NCBI RefSeq assembly: GCF_005048265.1
Contig: NZ_SUNH01000012.1
Location: 62,001-126,000, forward strand
Direction of reading: 5' to 3'
From: Paracoccus hibiscisoli
GTDB lineage: Bacteria > Pseudomonadota > Alphaproteobacteria > Rhodobacterales > Rhodobacteraceae
Length of the DNA stretch: 64,000 bases
Within the stretch, counting starts at the first letter, position 1. Each line of letters opens with the position of its first letter. The notes below the pieces were generated by a model. That model was not told where the DNA came from and made no database searches. It saw nothing but the letters and a program-made list of their open reading frames with translations. Below, one piece after another: positions 1 to 7,944 of this stretch. The position numbers and the translations under genes were made by a program.

Positions 1-323
1 TGGGCCTGACCCCCGAGGCCGATCGCGCGGTCGAGGGCCTGTCCGGCGGTCAGGCGCAGCGCGTGGCCTTGGCCCGCGCGATCCATCGCGGCGGCGACCT
101 GATCCTGGGCGATGAGCCGCTGTCCGCCGTCGACCCCCGTCAGGCCGAGGCGCTGGCCGCGCTGATCCGGGGCGCCTTCCCCACCGCGATCCTGGCGCTG
201 CATGACGTGGCCATCGCGCGGGCATTCGCCACGCGGGTCATCGGGCTGCGCCAGGGGGCGTTCCTGTTCGACCTGCCGGTCGCCGAACTGGACGCCGCGC
301 GGATCGAGGCGCTTTATGGCTAG
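1..323 (+). CDS. ABC transporter ATP-binding protein, phosphonate (PhnC) type, 5' truncated
   Basis: This is the C-terminal part of an ABC ATPase whose start lies before the window. It reads in frame from base 3. The visible part has the ABC signature [15 protein letters not shown] (about bases 42-86), a Walker B strand with [12 protein letters not shown], and the H-loop histidine in ILALHDV. Its stop overlaps the start of the next gene (ATGGCTAG), and that gene is a PhnE-type permease. The partner makes the phosphonate/phosphite importer family the best guess. The substrate cannot be read from the sequence, and the Walker A half is missing. Confidence 0.85.
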   Translation, partial: GLTPEADRAVEGLSGGQAQRVALARAIHRGGDLILGDEPLSAVDPRQAEALAALIRGAFPTAILALHDVAIARAFATRVIGLRQGAFLFDLPVAELDAARIEALYG

Positions 324-1821
324 CCTGTCGCGCCTTGGGGTCGTGGCGGGTTTTCTGGCCGTGGCCGTCTTGTGCCTGCCGCTGGCCGATCTGGCCACCG
401 CCGGGCACGACCCTTGGGCCACGCTGGCGCGGATGGGGCGCGGGTTCCTGTCGCCCGATTTCAGCGCCATCGAACAGATCGCGCGCGCCGTCGCGTTGAC
501 CGTGGCCTTTGCCGTCGCCGGCGTCGCCCTGGGCGGCATCGCGGGGCTGGCCATGGCGCCCTTCTATCGCTGGCGCATGGTGCGGGGCCTGGCCATCGCG
601 CTGCGGTCGGTGCACGAGCTGTTCTGGGCGCTGCTGCTGCTGCAGGTCTTTGGCATCAGCATCTGGTCGGGGGTGCTGGCCATCGCGCTGCCCTATTCCG
701 GCATCTTCGCCAAGGTCCTCTCCGAGATCCTGGACGAGGCCGACCGCCGCCCCGCCGACTGGCTGGGGCCGCGCGCCGACCCGCTGACGCGGTTCCTATG
801 GGCGCGGCTGCCGCTGGCGGTGCCGCAGATGGTGACCTATGCGCTGTACCGGGTGGAATGCGGGCTGCGATCGTCGGCGGTGCTTGGCTTCATCGGGTTG
901 CCGACCCTGGGGTTCCAGCTGGACACCTTCTTTCGCCAGGGCGAATACGGCGCGGCGGGGGCGGTCATGGCGATCTATATCGCGCTGATCGCCACGGTGC
1001 GGCTGTGGATGCGGCCCCGCGCGGTGCTGCTGTGGCTGGTGGCGTCCGCCGTGATGCTGGCGCAGGTGACATCGCCGCCGATGGGGCAAGGCGCGCTGTG
1101 GCGGTTCCTGAGCCAGGATATCATCCCCGCCCCCCTGCGCCGGGGCGATCCTGCCGCGCTGTGGCCTTGGCTGTGGGATCTGACCACCACGGCAATCCTG
1201 CCCGGTCTGGCCGCGACGCTGATCGTGGCGCAGCTGGCGCTGGTGCTGGCGGGGGCGGTGGCGTTCCTGGGCCAGGCGCTGATCGCGCGGCGGGTGACGG
1301 GGCGGGTCGGTGCGGCCGCCGGGCACCTGTTGCTGGTCATCCTGCGGTCGTTCCCGGAATACATGCTGGCCTATCTGTTCCTGCAGGTCTGGGGACCGTC
1401 CATGCTGCCCGCGATCCTGGCGCTTGGGCTGCATAACGGGGCGATCATCGCGCATCTCTTGGGCTGTCAGGCAGACGGGCTGCGCCTGCGCGCCGACGCG
1501 CCGCGCGGCCTGACGCTGTGGGGGTGGGAGATCGTGCCGCGCCTGTTCGGCCCCTTCGTCGCGCTGTGTCTGTACCGGTGGGAGATCATCATCCGCGAAT
1601 CCGCGATCATGGGCATCCTGGGCATCGCGACACTGGGGTTCTATCTGGACGACGCTATCGGAGAGCTGCGCTTGGACCGCGCCATCGTCATCCTGGCCGC
1701 CACCGCGCTGGTGACGGTCGGCATCGACGCGCTGTCGCGCGCCATCCGCGCCCGGATCGGCGCGGGTCGGGTGCAGGTCGCGCCCGCAGGCACGGCGCCG
1801 GGGCAGGCGACCGGGTGCTAG
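316..1821 (+). CDS. ABC transporter permease, double-length PhnE-like
   Basis: This 501-residue inner-membrane permease has two repeated halves. Each half carries a PhnE-like signature: [22 protein letters not shown] in the first and [23 protein letters not shown] in the second. Ordinary PhnE proteins are about half this length, so this is a tandem fusion in one chain. The start at 316 is chosen because it overlaps the ATPase stop, indicating translational coupling; upstream in-frame starts would run deep into the ATPase gene. With the preceding ATPase it should form an importer of the phosphonate/phosphite family. No binding protein is in view. The gene converges on luxI, and the two stop codons overlap. 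Confidence 0.85.
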   Translation: MASLSRLGVVAGFLAVAVLCLPLADLATAGHDPWATLARMGRGFLSPDFSAIEQIARAVALTVAFAVAGVALGGIAGLAMAPFYRWRMVRGLAIALRSVHELFWALLLLQVFGISIWSGVLAIALPYSGIFAKVLSEILDEADRRPADWLGPRADPLTRFLWARLPLAVPQMVTYALYRVECGLRSSAVLGFIGLPTLGFQLDTFFRQGEYGAAGAVMAIYIALIATVRLWMRPRAVLLWLVASAVMLAQVTSPPMGQGALWRFLSQDIIPAPLRRGDPAALWPWLWDLTTTAILPGLAATLIVAQLALVLAGAVAFLGQALIARRVTGRVGAAAGHLLLVILRSFPEYMLAYLFLQVWGPSMLPAILALGLHNGAIIAHLLGCQADGLRLRADAPRGLTLWGWEIVPRLFGPFVALCLYRWEIIIRESAIMGILGIATLGFYLDDAIGELRLDRAIVILAATALVTVGIDALSRAIRARIGAGRVQVAPAGTAPGQATGC

Positions 1822-2426
1822 GCCGCCATCGCGGGCTGACGCACGGCGCAGGCAAAGGCCAGGAACTTGCCGTCGTCATTGCCAACCAGATCGCCCATCC
1901 GGCGCGGCGTCCAGCCAAGCCGCGTGGCCATGCGCAAAAACGCCGGCGGCCCCAGGAACAGGCAATCGGTCGCGCCCACCTGATGCAGATGGCGGTTCGC
2001 GGCCTCCAGGATCGCCTCGGCCAGGCCGGGGATGGGCAGGGCGGCAAAGCGTGTCAGCTCCCACGACTGTGGATCGACGGGGGGTTCGTCATGGCACAGG
2101 TTGGTGGGCATGCCGGGCAGCAGCCCCAGATGCGCGTCGCGGATCATGTAGGAATAGACCACCTTGCCGCCGCCGAACGAACAGTCGGTGCGTTTCAGCC
2201 GCGCGCCCCCCACCGCGCGCCCGTCCTGATGGGCGATCACATAGACGGTGTCGAAGGTGTCGTATTGCTCGAACTCGATGCCCTCGGCGTGGTGCAGGGG
2301 CCAGGCCATCCGGTCCACGAAGATCTGCTTGCGCAGCTTGAAGAAGCTGGTCACCAGATCGAATTGCGCCATGTCCTGCGGCAGGCGGATCGTGGCGATC
2401 CGCACATCGGTCAGTGTCGTCGTCAT
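1818..2426 (-). CDS. luxI: acyl-homoserine-lactone synthase, LuxI family
   Basis: This 202-residue enzyme would make an N-acyl-homoserine lactone from S-adenosylmethionine and an acylated carrier. Family landmarks are visible: R32 and F36 in FFKLRKQIF, W42, the acidic block EFEQYD at 51-56, R76 in GGARL, and the SWELTRF block containing the conserved Glu and Arg. The first Asp of the usual E-x-D-x-Y-D motif is Glu here (E53). The start at 2426 follows an AAAGGAG ribosome site and fits family length. The gene lies 11 bases after a 69-codon gene and is divergent from luxR, a standard quorum-sensing layout. The acyl chain cannot be predicted from sequence. Confidence 0.93.
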   Translation of the reverse strand: MTTTLTDVRIATIRLPQDMAQFDLVTSFFKLRKQIFVDRMAWPLHHAEGIEFEQYDTFDTVYVIAHQDGRAVGGARLKRTDCSFGGGKVVYSYMIRDAHLGLLPGMPTNLCHDEPPVDPQSWELTRFAALPIPGLAEAILEAANRHLHQVGATDCLFLGPPAFLRMATRLGWTPRRMGDLVGNDDGKFLAFACAVRQPAMAA

Positions 2427-2437
2427 GTCATGCTCCT

Positions 2438-2647
2438 TTATTGGCGATAGGTGTCGGGTAGCCGGGCCAGTCCCAGAAATTGCCGCCCACCCGTCACCGT
2501 GTTGGGCAGCCACAGGCCCCAATCGGTCACCTCGACCTTCAGGACCCCGTCCTGGGCATAGACGTCGAAATAGGTCAGCATCGTCTCGACCATGTCCCGA
2601 CTGAACTCGGCCGTGGCCAGTTTAGGCTCTCTGATACTCTTCACCAT
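2438..2647 (-). CDS. small protein co-transcribed with luxI, unknown function
   Basis: This 69-residue gene starts with ATG behind a good GGAGG ribosome site (spacing about 6) and ends 11 bases before luxI. Its TAA stop is part of the luxI ribosome site (TAAAGGAG), so the two are likely translated together. The protein is soluble and mixed charged (begins MVKSIREPKLATAEFSRDM). It has a central hydrophobic/aromatic stretch around TYFDVYAQDGVLKVEVTDWG and no signal peptide or known motif. I do not recognise it. Position suggests a role tied to quorum sensing, such as modulating LuxR or LuxI, but that is inference only. Confidence 0.72.
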   Translation of the reverse strand: MVKSIREPKLATAEFSRDMVETMLTYFDVYAQDGVLKVEVTDWGLWLPNTVTGGRQFLGLARLPDTYRQ

Positions 2648-2723
2648 CCGGTCCTCCGTTTGCTGGCATAGGTTAACGGAATGGGGGTGGGGCGGCCGGA
2701 TGTCGCGCGAAAAACGGGAAAGC

Positions 2724-2750
2724 TGCCTTTTCAGTATGTCCGAAAAGGCA
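2724..2750. promoter_or_regulatory. perfect 27-bp inverted repeat between luxI and luxR (candidate lux-type operator)
   Basis: TGCCTTTTC and GAAAAGGCA form perfect 9-base arms around a 9-base spacer. The dyad lies in the AT-richer stretch between the divergent genes, upstream of the preferred luxR start. A dyad at this place is a reasonable LuxR binding site. It does not match the classical Vibrio lux box, and the binding protein is inferred from position. Confidence 0.6.
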
Positions 2751-2756
2751 TATTCT
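2728..2756 (+). promoter_or_regulatory. candidate luxR promoter overlapping the dyad
   Basis: A -35-like TTTTCA (2728-2733) and a -10-like TATTCT (2751-2756) are 17 bases apart; each matches the consensus at four of six positions. Both overlap or abut the inverted repeat, so a protein bound there would block or modulate transcription. The resulting message would begin about 18 bases before the GGAG-preceded ATG at 2781. Confidence 0.4.
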
Positions 2757-2780
2757 GGGGTTCTGCTGCCGGAGACCGCG

Positions 2781-3398
2781 ATGCTGCACGACCTGATCCC
2801 CAATTTCGACGACGAGATCGCGCAGATGCATGTCCTGGCGCCGACCGGCTGGATCATGGGGTTCAACCTGACCTATCGGGGCCCGGAACACCTGTTCAAC
2901 GCCTATCCCGACGCCTGGCGCGCCATCTATGAGGATCGGAATTACTTTTTCGGCGATCCCATCGCGATGTGGACGATGACGCATGACGGCGCCGCCCGCT
3001 GGTCCGAGGTGCGCATCCCCGACCTGCGCGGCGTGATGCAGGCCGCGCGCAAGTTCCGCCTGAACCACGGCGTTGCGATCTCGCGCAAGGTCGCGGGCAA
3101 GCGGTCGTTCCTGACCCTGTCCCACCCCGACCGTGAATTCACCGATGAGGAGATCGCGCTGTGCCGGGCCAAGTTCCAGCTGTGGACCGACCTGGTGCTG
3201 AACCGCGCGGCCCTGACCCCGGCCGAGCTGGACGTGCTGCGCTGTTTCCGCGACGGGTTGGGGCAGGCCGACACGGCGACCCTGCTGTCCATCGCGGAAT
3301 CGACCGTCAAGCAGCGCGCCATCAAGGCCTGCAGCAAACTGGGTGCGAAAAGCCGCACCCAGGCTGTCGCGATCGCCGTGGCGCGCAACTATCTGTGA
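2781..3398 (+). CDS. luxR: LuxR-family autoinducer-binding transcriptional regulator
   Basis: This 205-residue regulator has an N-terminal acyl-homoserine-lactone-binding domain and a C-terminal LuxR helix-turn-helix from about residue 144. Ligand-pocket landmarks are present: Y42 and W46 in AYPDAW, Y50, and D59-P60 in FGDPI, followed by the Trp of ARWSE. The start at 2781 has GGAG six bases upstream and lies just after a promoter-like region. In-frame ATGs at 2736 and 2700 would put the inverted repeat inside the coding region, which I consider less likely, but they cannot be excluded. It is divergent from luxI and should control it in response to the signal. Confidence 0.88.
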   Translation: MLHDLIPNFDDEIAQMHVLAPTGWIMGFNLTYRGPEHLFNAYPDAWRAIYEDRNYFFGDPIAMWTMTHDGAARWSEVRIPDLRGVMQAARKFRLNHGVAISRKVAGKRSFLTLSHPDREFTDEEIALCRAKFQLWTDLVLNRAALTPAELDVLRCFRDGLGQADTATLLSIAESTVKQRAIKACSKLGAKSRTQAVAIAVARNYL

Positions 3399-3401
3399 CG
3401 C

Positions 3402-4850
3402 CTACTGGACGCTGCGGATCGCCGGATAGGCCGCGCGGAAATCGGCATGGGCCTGGGCAAAGGCGTCGCGCAGCGCCGGGTCCGGGGCCACGTGGCGGGT
3501 GACGCGCGGCGGCGTCATGACCTGATCCACCGTGCCCGCGCCCGCAGCCACCATGCCAAGCCGCGCCGCGCCCAGGGCCGCGCCGAATTCGCCATCCTCG
3601 GGCAGCGTCAGCGTGACGTCCAGCGCGGTGGCGATCACCTGCAGCCAGTATTCCGACCGCGCGCCGCCGCCGATCGCCATCAGCTGCGTGGGCTGCGCGC
3701 CCGTCGATTGCAGCGCCGCCAGACTGTCGGCCAGCCCGAAGGCCACCCCCTCCAGCACGGCGCGGGTCAGGTCGTCGCGGTCGGTCGCCGCCGCCATGCC
3801 CGTCAGGCTGGCGCGAATCGCGGGGTCGTTATGCGGCGTCCGCTCACCCGACAGATAGGGCAGGAAGCGCACCGCGCCGGGCGCGCGCAGCGGCCCCAGA
3901 TCGGCGGTCAGCGCGGCGGGCTTGGCCCCGGTGACGCGGCCGAGCCAGTTCAGGCTGTCGGTCGCGGCCAGCATCACCCCCATCTGATACCAGCGCCCCG
4001 GCACCGCGTGGCAAAAGCTGTGCAGCGCCGTGTCGGGCGCGGGGGCATAGCCGTCGCGCGCCGCCAGCAGGACGCCCGATGTGCCAAGCGACACGAACCC
4101 CGCCCCCTCGGCCATCGCGCCGATCCCGCAGGCGGCGGCGGCATTGTCGCCCGCCCCCCCGGCCACGGTGACCGGCGCGGACAGCCCCCATTCGGCGGCC
4201 AGATCGGCGCGCAGCTGTCCGGCCGCGCCGGACCCCTCGACCAGGCGGGGCATCTGCGCGCGGGTCATGCCGGTGGCGGCCAGCAGATCGTCGGACCAGT
4301 CGCGTCCGCCCGTGTCCAGCCAGGCCGTGCCCGAGGCGTCCGACAGATCGCCCACCGCCTCTCCGGTCAGCCACAGGTTCAGATAGGCCGCGGGGAGCAG
4401 CACGCGGGCGGCCTGCGCGAACAGGTCCGGCTCATGCGCGGCCATCCAGGCCAGCTTGGGCGCGGTAAAGCCCGGAAAGACGATGTTGCCGGTCAGCGCC
4501 CGGAACCGCGGATCGGCGTCCAGGACCGCGGCCTCGGCATGGCTGCGCGTGTCGTTCCACAGGATCGCCGGGCGCAGCACGCGGTCGGCCCCGTCCAGCG
4601 CGCAGGCGCCGTGCATATGCCCCGCCACGCCGATGCCGCGCAGATCCGCGAATTCTGGATGCGCCGCGCGCAGGTCGGCCACCGCGCCCTGAAAGGCGGT
4701 GATCCAGTCGGCGGGGTCCTGTTCGGACCAGCCGGCATGGGGGTGGGCCACGCCGTAATGGCGTTCGGTCGCGCCCAGGGGCCGGCCCGCGTCATCCACC
4801 AGCAGGGCCCGCAGCCCCGATGTGCCCAGATCGATGCCAAGATAGCTCAT
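3402..4850 (-). CDS. xylB: xylulokinase-like FGGY sugar kinase
   Basis: This 482-residue cytoplasmic kinase of the FGGY family would phosphorylate a ketose or sugar acid using ATP. The N-terminal phosphate-binding loop GIDLGTSGLRALLVD, the GWSEQDPADW block, VAGHMHGACALD and the C-terminal IGGGARSEYWLQ block are typical of XylB. The start at 4850 follows an AGGGAGAGAG ribosome site. It converges on luxR with three bases between stops and is divergent from the TRAP operon across about 150 bases. The neighbours handle idonate/gluconate-type compounds, so a different natural substrate, such as a gluconate-like acid, is possible. The family assignment is firm; the substrate is moderately sure. Confidence 0.82.
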   Translation of the reverse strand: MSYLGIDLGTSGLRALLVDDAGRPLGATERHYGVAHPHAGWSEQDPADWITAFQGAVADLRAAHPEFADLRGIGVAGHMHGACALDGADRVLRPAILWNDTRSHAEAAVLDADPRFRALTGNIVFPGFTAPKLAWMAAHEPDLFAQAARVLLPAAYLNLWLTGEAVGDLSDASGTAWLDTGGRDWSDDLLAATGMTRAQMPRLVEGSGAAGQLRADLAAEWGLSAPVTVAGGAGDNAAAACGIGAMAEGAGFVSLGTSGVLLAARDGYAPAPDTALHSFCHAVPGRWYQMGVMLAATDSLNWLGRVTGAKPAALTADLGPLRAPGAVRFLPYLSGERTPHNDPAIRASLTGMAAATDRDDLTRAVLEGVAFGLADSLAALQSTGAQPTQLMAIGGGARSEYWLQVIATALDVTLTLPEDGEFGAALGAARLGMVAAGAGTVDQVMTPPRVTRHVAPDPALRDAFAQAHADFRAAYPAIRSVQ

Positions 4851-4940
4851 CGCACTCTCTCCCTCTTGTTGGGCCGACCATGATCACCCCTGCGCGGATG
4901 TCCAGACGTCATGAACCGTCCGGTCGGGTGACAGACGTGA

Positions 4941-4968
4941 TTGACAGAGGGCATGGTAACGATATCAT
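4941..4968 (+). promoter_or_regulatory. near-consensus promoter of the TRAP operon with LacI-type operator
   Basis: A perfect -35 (TTGACA, 4941-4946) and TATCAT (-10, 4963-4968, five of six) are 16 bases apart. TGGTAACGATATCA (4954-4967) lies in the spacer and -10. It fits the pattern TGGTAwCGwTAwCA with the central CG typical of LacI-family operators, and it nearly repeats at 11067-11080. The LacI-type gene at 7945-8958 is the obvious binder. Repression would come from covering the -10 element. Confidence 0.65.
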
Positions 4969-4999
4969 GGCAACCGAGGACCAGAGGGGGGACGACCGC

Positions 5000-5485
5000 A
5001 TGAGAGCCGCGATCGAGGCGCTGTGGCGCATGATAGACATCATCATGGCGGTGTTGCTGGCGGGCATGATCGTGCTGGTCTTTACCAATGTCGTCCTGCG
5101 TTACGGCTTCTCCAGCGGGTTGCGCGTCACGATCGAGCTGTCGCGCCTGTGGTTTGTCTGGGTGGTCATGCTGGGCGCCGCCGTGGCCCTGCGCCGGGGA
5201 GAGCATCTGCAGCTGTCGGAATTTTCCGAGGCGCTGATGCCGCGCTTCGTGCCGATCCTGCGGCGCATCTGCTGGGTGGTGGTGCTGGTCGCGGTGCTGA
5301 TGCTGTTCCTGGGCGCCTGGCGGCAGACGCTGGCCAACTGGAACAACATCTCTCAGCTGACGGGGCTGCCTTCGGGGCTTCTGTATCTGGCGGGGGTGGT
5401 GTCGGCGGTGCTGATGGCGGCGGTGGCGCTGGTGCGCATCTTCGGCCCCGACCGCCCGCCCTTGGCCACCCGGCAGGAGCATTGA
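5000..5485 (+). CDS. TRAP transporter small membrane subunit (DctQ)
   Basis: This 161-residue protein has four predicted membrane helices (MIDIIMAVLLAGMIVLVF, LWFVWVVMLGAAVAL, ICWVVVLVAVLMLFLGA and LYLAGVVSAVLMAAVALV), as in DctQ subunits of tripartite ATP-independent periplasmic importers. The ELSRLWFVWVVMLGAAVALRRGEH block is characteristic. The start at 5000 follows GAGGGGGGA; an in-frame ATG at 4967 falls inside the proposed -10/operator and is unlikely. The large subunit gene follows after one base. The neighbours suggest uptake of an aldonic or related sugar acid. Confidence 0.9.
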   Translation: MRAAIEALWRMIDIIMAVLLAGMIVLVFTNVVLRYGFSSGLRVTIELSRLWFVWVVMLGAAVALRRGEHLQLSEFSEALMPRFVPILRRICWVVVLVAVLMLFLGAWRQTLANWNNISQLTGLPSGLLYLAGVVSAVLMAAVALVRIFGPDRPPLATRQEH

Positions 5486-5486
5486 G

Positions 5487-6767
5487 ATGACCCTGGCCCT
5501 GTTCCTCGGCGTGCTGTTCCTGGGCATCCTGGCCGGATTGCCGGTGGCCTTCGCGCTGCTGCTGTCGTCGATGGCGCTGATGGTGCACATGAACCTGTTC
5601 AGCGCCGACATCCTGGCGCAGTCGCTGATCAACGGCGTGGACAGCTTTCCGCTGCTGGCGGTGCCGTTCTTCCTGGTCGCCGGAGAGGTCATGTCGCGCG
5701 GCGGGCTGTCCACGCGCATCGTGGCGCTGGCCATGGCGCTGGTCGGGCATCGGCGCGGGGGCCTGGGATACGTCGCCATCCTGACCGCCATCGTGCTGGC
5801 CGGGCTGTCGGGATCGGCGGTGGCGGATGCGGCGGCGCTGGTCTCGATCCTCTATCCGATGATGCGCAAGGCGGGCTACCCCGAGGGGCGCAGCCTGGGC
5901 CTGCTGGCATCGGGCGGCATCATCGCGCCGATCATTCCGCCGTCGCTGCCGCTGATCCTGGTGGGCGTGGCGGGCAACATCTCGATCGCGAAACTGTTCA
6001 TGGCGGGCATCGCACCGGGCCTGATGATGGCGCTGATGCTGATCACCATCTGGACCCTGATCATGCGCGGAGAGGAGATCGAGGTCCTGCCCCGCGCCAC
6101 CCGCGCCGAACGCTGGAAGGCGCTGCGCGAGGGCATCTGGGCGCTGCTCTTGCCGGTCATCATCATCGGCGGCATCCGTTCGGGCGCCTTCACCCCGACC
6201 GAGGCCGCGGTGGTGGCCGCCGTCTATGCCATCGTCATCTCGACCGTGATCTATCGCGAACTGTCCTTCCGGGGCTTTGTCGACGTGCTGATCCAGGCGG
6301 GGCGGTCCACGGCCATGGTGATGTTCCTGGTCGGCTGCGCGATGGTCGCGGCCTGGCTGATCACGGTCGCGCAGCTGCCGCAACAGCTGGCCGCCCTGCT
6401 GCAACCGCTGATCGACAGCCCGCGCCTGTTGATGCTGGTCATCATGCTGCTGGTGCTGGCCGTGGGCATGGTCATGGACCTGTCGCCTACGGTGCTGATC
6501 CTGGTGCCGCTGCTGATGCCGGTGGTGCGCATGGCGGGCATCGACGAGGTCTATTTCGGGCTGATGTTCATCCTGAACTGTTCCATCGGGCTGATCACGC
6601 CGCCGGTGGGCACGGTGCTGAACGTCGTCTGCGGCGTCGGCCGCGTGCCGATGAGCCAGGCCGTGCGCGGCGTCGGGCCGTTCATCCTGGGCTATGTGGT
6701 CCTTCTGGGCCTGTTCATCCTGTTTCCGCAACTGATCACCGTGCCCGCCCGCATCCTGGGCGGCTGA
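5487..6767 (+). CDS. TRAP transporter large permease subunit (DctM)
   Basis: This 426-residue, multi-helix inner-membrane protein is the transport channel of a Na+-driven TRAP system. Family marks include GLPVAFALLLSS near the N terminus, the LSGSAVADAAALVSILYPMM segment, ASGGIIAPIIPPSLPLILVG, and ITPPVGTVLNVVCGV near the C terminus. It begins one base after the DctQ stop and ends 23 bases before the binding-protein gene, so dctQMP are one operon. Length is normal for DctM. Confidence 0.95.
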   Translation: MTLALFLGVLFLGILAGLPVAFALLLSSMALMVHMNLFSADILAQSLINGVDSFPLLAVPFFLVAGEVMSRGGLSTRIVALAMALVGHRRGGLGYVAILTAIVLAGLSGSAVADAAALVSILYPMMRKAGYPEGRSLGLLASGGIIAPIIPPSLPLILVGVAGNISIAKLFMAGIAPGLMMALMLITIWTLIMRGEEIEVLPRATRAERWKALREGIWALLLPVIIIGGIRSGAFTPTEAAVVAAVYAIVISTVIYRELSFRGFVDVLIQAGRSTAMVMFLVGCAMVAAWLITVAQLPQQLAALLQPLIDSPRLLMLVIMLLVLAVGMVMDLSPTVLILVPLLMPVVRMAGIDEVYFGLMFILNCSIGLITPPVGTVLNVVCGVGRVPMSQAVRGVGPFILGYVVLLGLFILFPQLITVPARILGG

Positions 6768-6790
6768 CATCCTTGAGGGAGGACCCAACC

Positions 6791-7762
6791 ATGACGACGC
6801 TGTTCCGCACCACCTGCCTGGCCGCCATCCTGTCGGTGGCCGGCCTGGCCGCCCAGGCCCAGACCGCCCTGCGCCTGGCCCATGCCGCGCCCGAGACCGA
6901 CCTGCAGCAGAATCTTGCCCTGTTCCTGAAGGAACAGCTGGAGGAGCGCAGCGGCGGAGAGATCACCGTCACCATCTTTCCCCAGGGCCAGCTGGGCAAT
7001 GACGCGGCCATGGTGGATGGCACGCGATCGGGGATCATCGACGTGGTGATGACCGGCCTGAACAACATGACCGGCCTCGTCCCCGAGGCGGGCGCCTTCG
7101 AGCTGCCCTTCATTTTTCCGACGCGGGCGGATGCCTATGCCGTGCTGGACGGCGAGGTGGGCCAGGGGATCAGCGAGCAATTTCAGGGCCATGGCCTGAA
7201 GATGCTGGGATATCCGGAAAACGGCTATCGCAACATGACCAACAATCGCGGGCCGATCACCCAGCCCGGGGACGTGGCCGGGCTGCAGATGCGGGTCAAC
7301 AACTCCAAGGCGCTGTCGGACATGTTCCAGGCGCTTGGCGCGACGCCCCAGCAGATCCCCGTGGCCGAGCTGTACACCGCGCTGGAAACCGGTGTGGTCG
7401 ATGCGCAGGACCACCCCGTGGGCATCGTCCAAAGCTTCAAGTTCGACGAGGTGCAGGACTATCTGTCGCTGACCCAGCATGCCTATTCAGCCCTGGCCCT
7501 GGCCATGAACCTGAACAAGTTCAACGGCTTGTCCGAGGAACATCAGGCCCTGGTGCAGGAGGTCGCGACCGAGGCCGTGGCCATGCAGCGCGGCCTGGCG
7601 CAGGACCGCGAGGAGGAGATGCTGGCCGATCTGGAGGGCAAGGGCATGCAGATCAACCGCGATGTCGATGCGGCGGCCTTTCAGGAGGCGGTGCGCCCGG
7701 TCTGGGACGGCTTTGTGGCCCAAAACGGCGATGCCATCGTGACGGCCATCACCAGCCGCTGA
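6791..7762 (+). CDS. TRAP transporter solute-binding protein (DctP)
   Basis: This 323-residue periplasmic receptor has a signal peptide ending near AQA-Q. The mature part shows DctP marks: LRLAHAAPETDLQQ, the MVDGTRSGIIDVVMTG block, and GLQMRVNNSKALSDMFQALGATPQQIPVAELYTALETGVVDAQDHP. The Arg in LQMRV usually pairs with a ligand carboxylate, so the substrate is probably an organic acid. The start at 6791 has a GGGAGGA site; an ATG six codons upstream is poorly placed. Unlike many TRAP operons the order is Q-M-P. Confidence 0.93.
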   Translation: MTTLFRTTCLAAILSVAGLAAQAQTALRLAHAAPETDLQQNLALFLKEQLEERSGGEITVTIFPQGQLGNDAAMVDGTRSGIIDVVMTGLNNMTGLVPEAGAFELPFIFPTRADAYAVLDGEVGQGISEQFQGHGLKMLGYPENGYRNMTNNRGPITQPGDVAGLQMRVNNSKALSDMFQALGATPQQIPVAELYTALETGVVDAQDHPVGIVQSFKFDEVQDYLSLTQHAYSALALAMNLNKFNGLSEEHQALVQEVATEAVAMQRGLAQDREEEMLADLEGKGMQINRDVDAAAFQEAVRPVWDGFVAQNGDAIVTAITSR

Positions 7763-7768
7763 TCGGGA

Positions 7769-7789
7769 GGGGGCGGGCGACCGTCCCCC
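7769..7789 (+). terminator. hairpin after dctP
   Basis: GGGGGCGG and CCG-T-CCCCC form an eight-pair stem with one bulged T and a four-base loop, seven bases after the dctP stop. There is no real T-tract, so it may only protect the 3' end of the message. The remaining bases to the lacI stop (7790-7944) hold repeated GTTGC words but no gene. Confidence 0.42.
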
Positions 7790-7944
7790 TGTTGCGTTGC
7801 GGGCGTTGCTGTGATGCGTTGCGTAACGGGTGGGTGTCGCAGGGCCAGCATGTGCTGGGTTTTTGGCCGCACGGGGCGTGCACCGGGGCTGCACCGGACA
7901 GGCACAGGGTGTACACCGCTTGCGCGCGTTGCGTTAGGGAATCG

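Noticed and set aside
5166..6788. A 540-codon minus-strand frame over the TRAP permease genes
   Set aside because: Its product is a His-, Gln- and Asp-rich low-complexity shadow of membrane-protein codons; the plus strand has clear DctQ and DctM.
7790..7944. Repeat array or small RNA in the GTTGC-rich gap after dctP
   Set aside because: GCGTTGC words recur at irregular spacing without stable structure, promoter or regular unit; this may be chance in GC-rich DNA.
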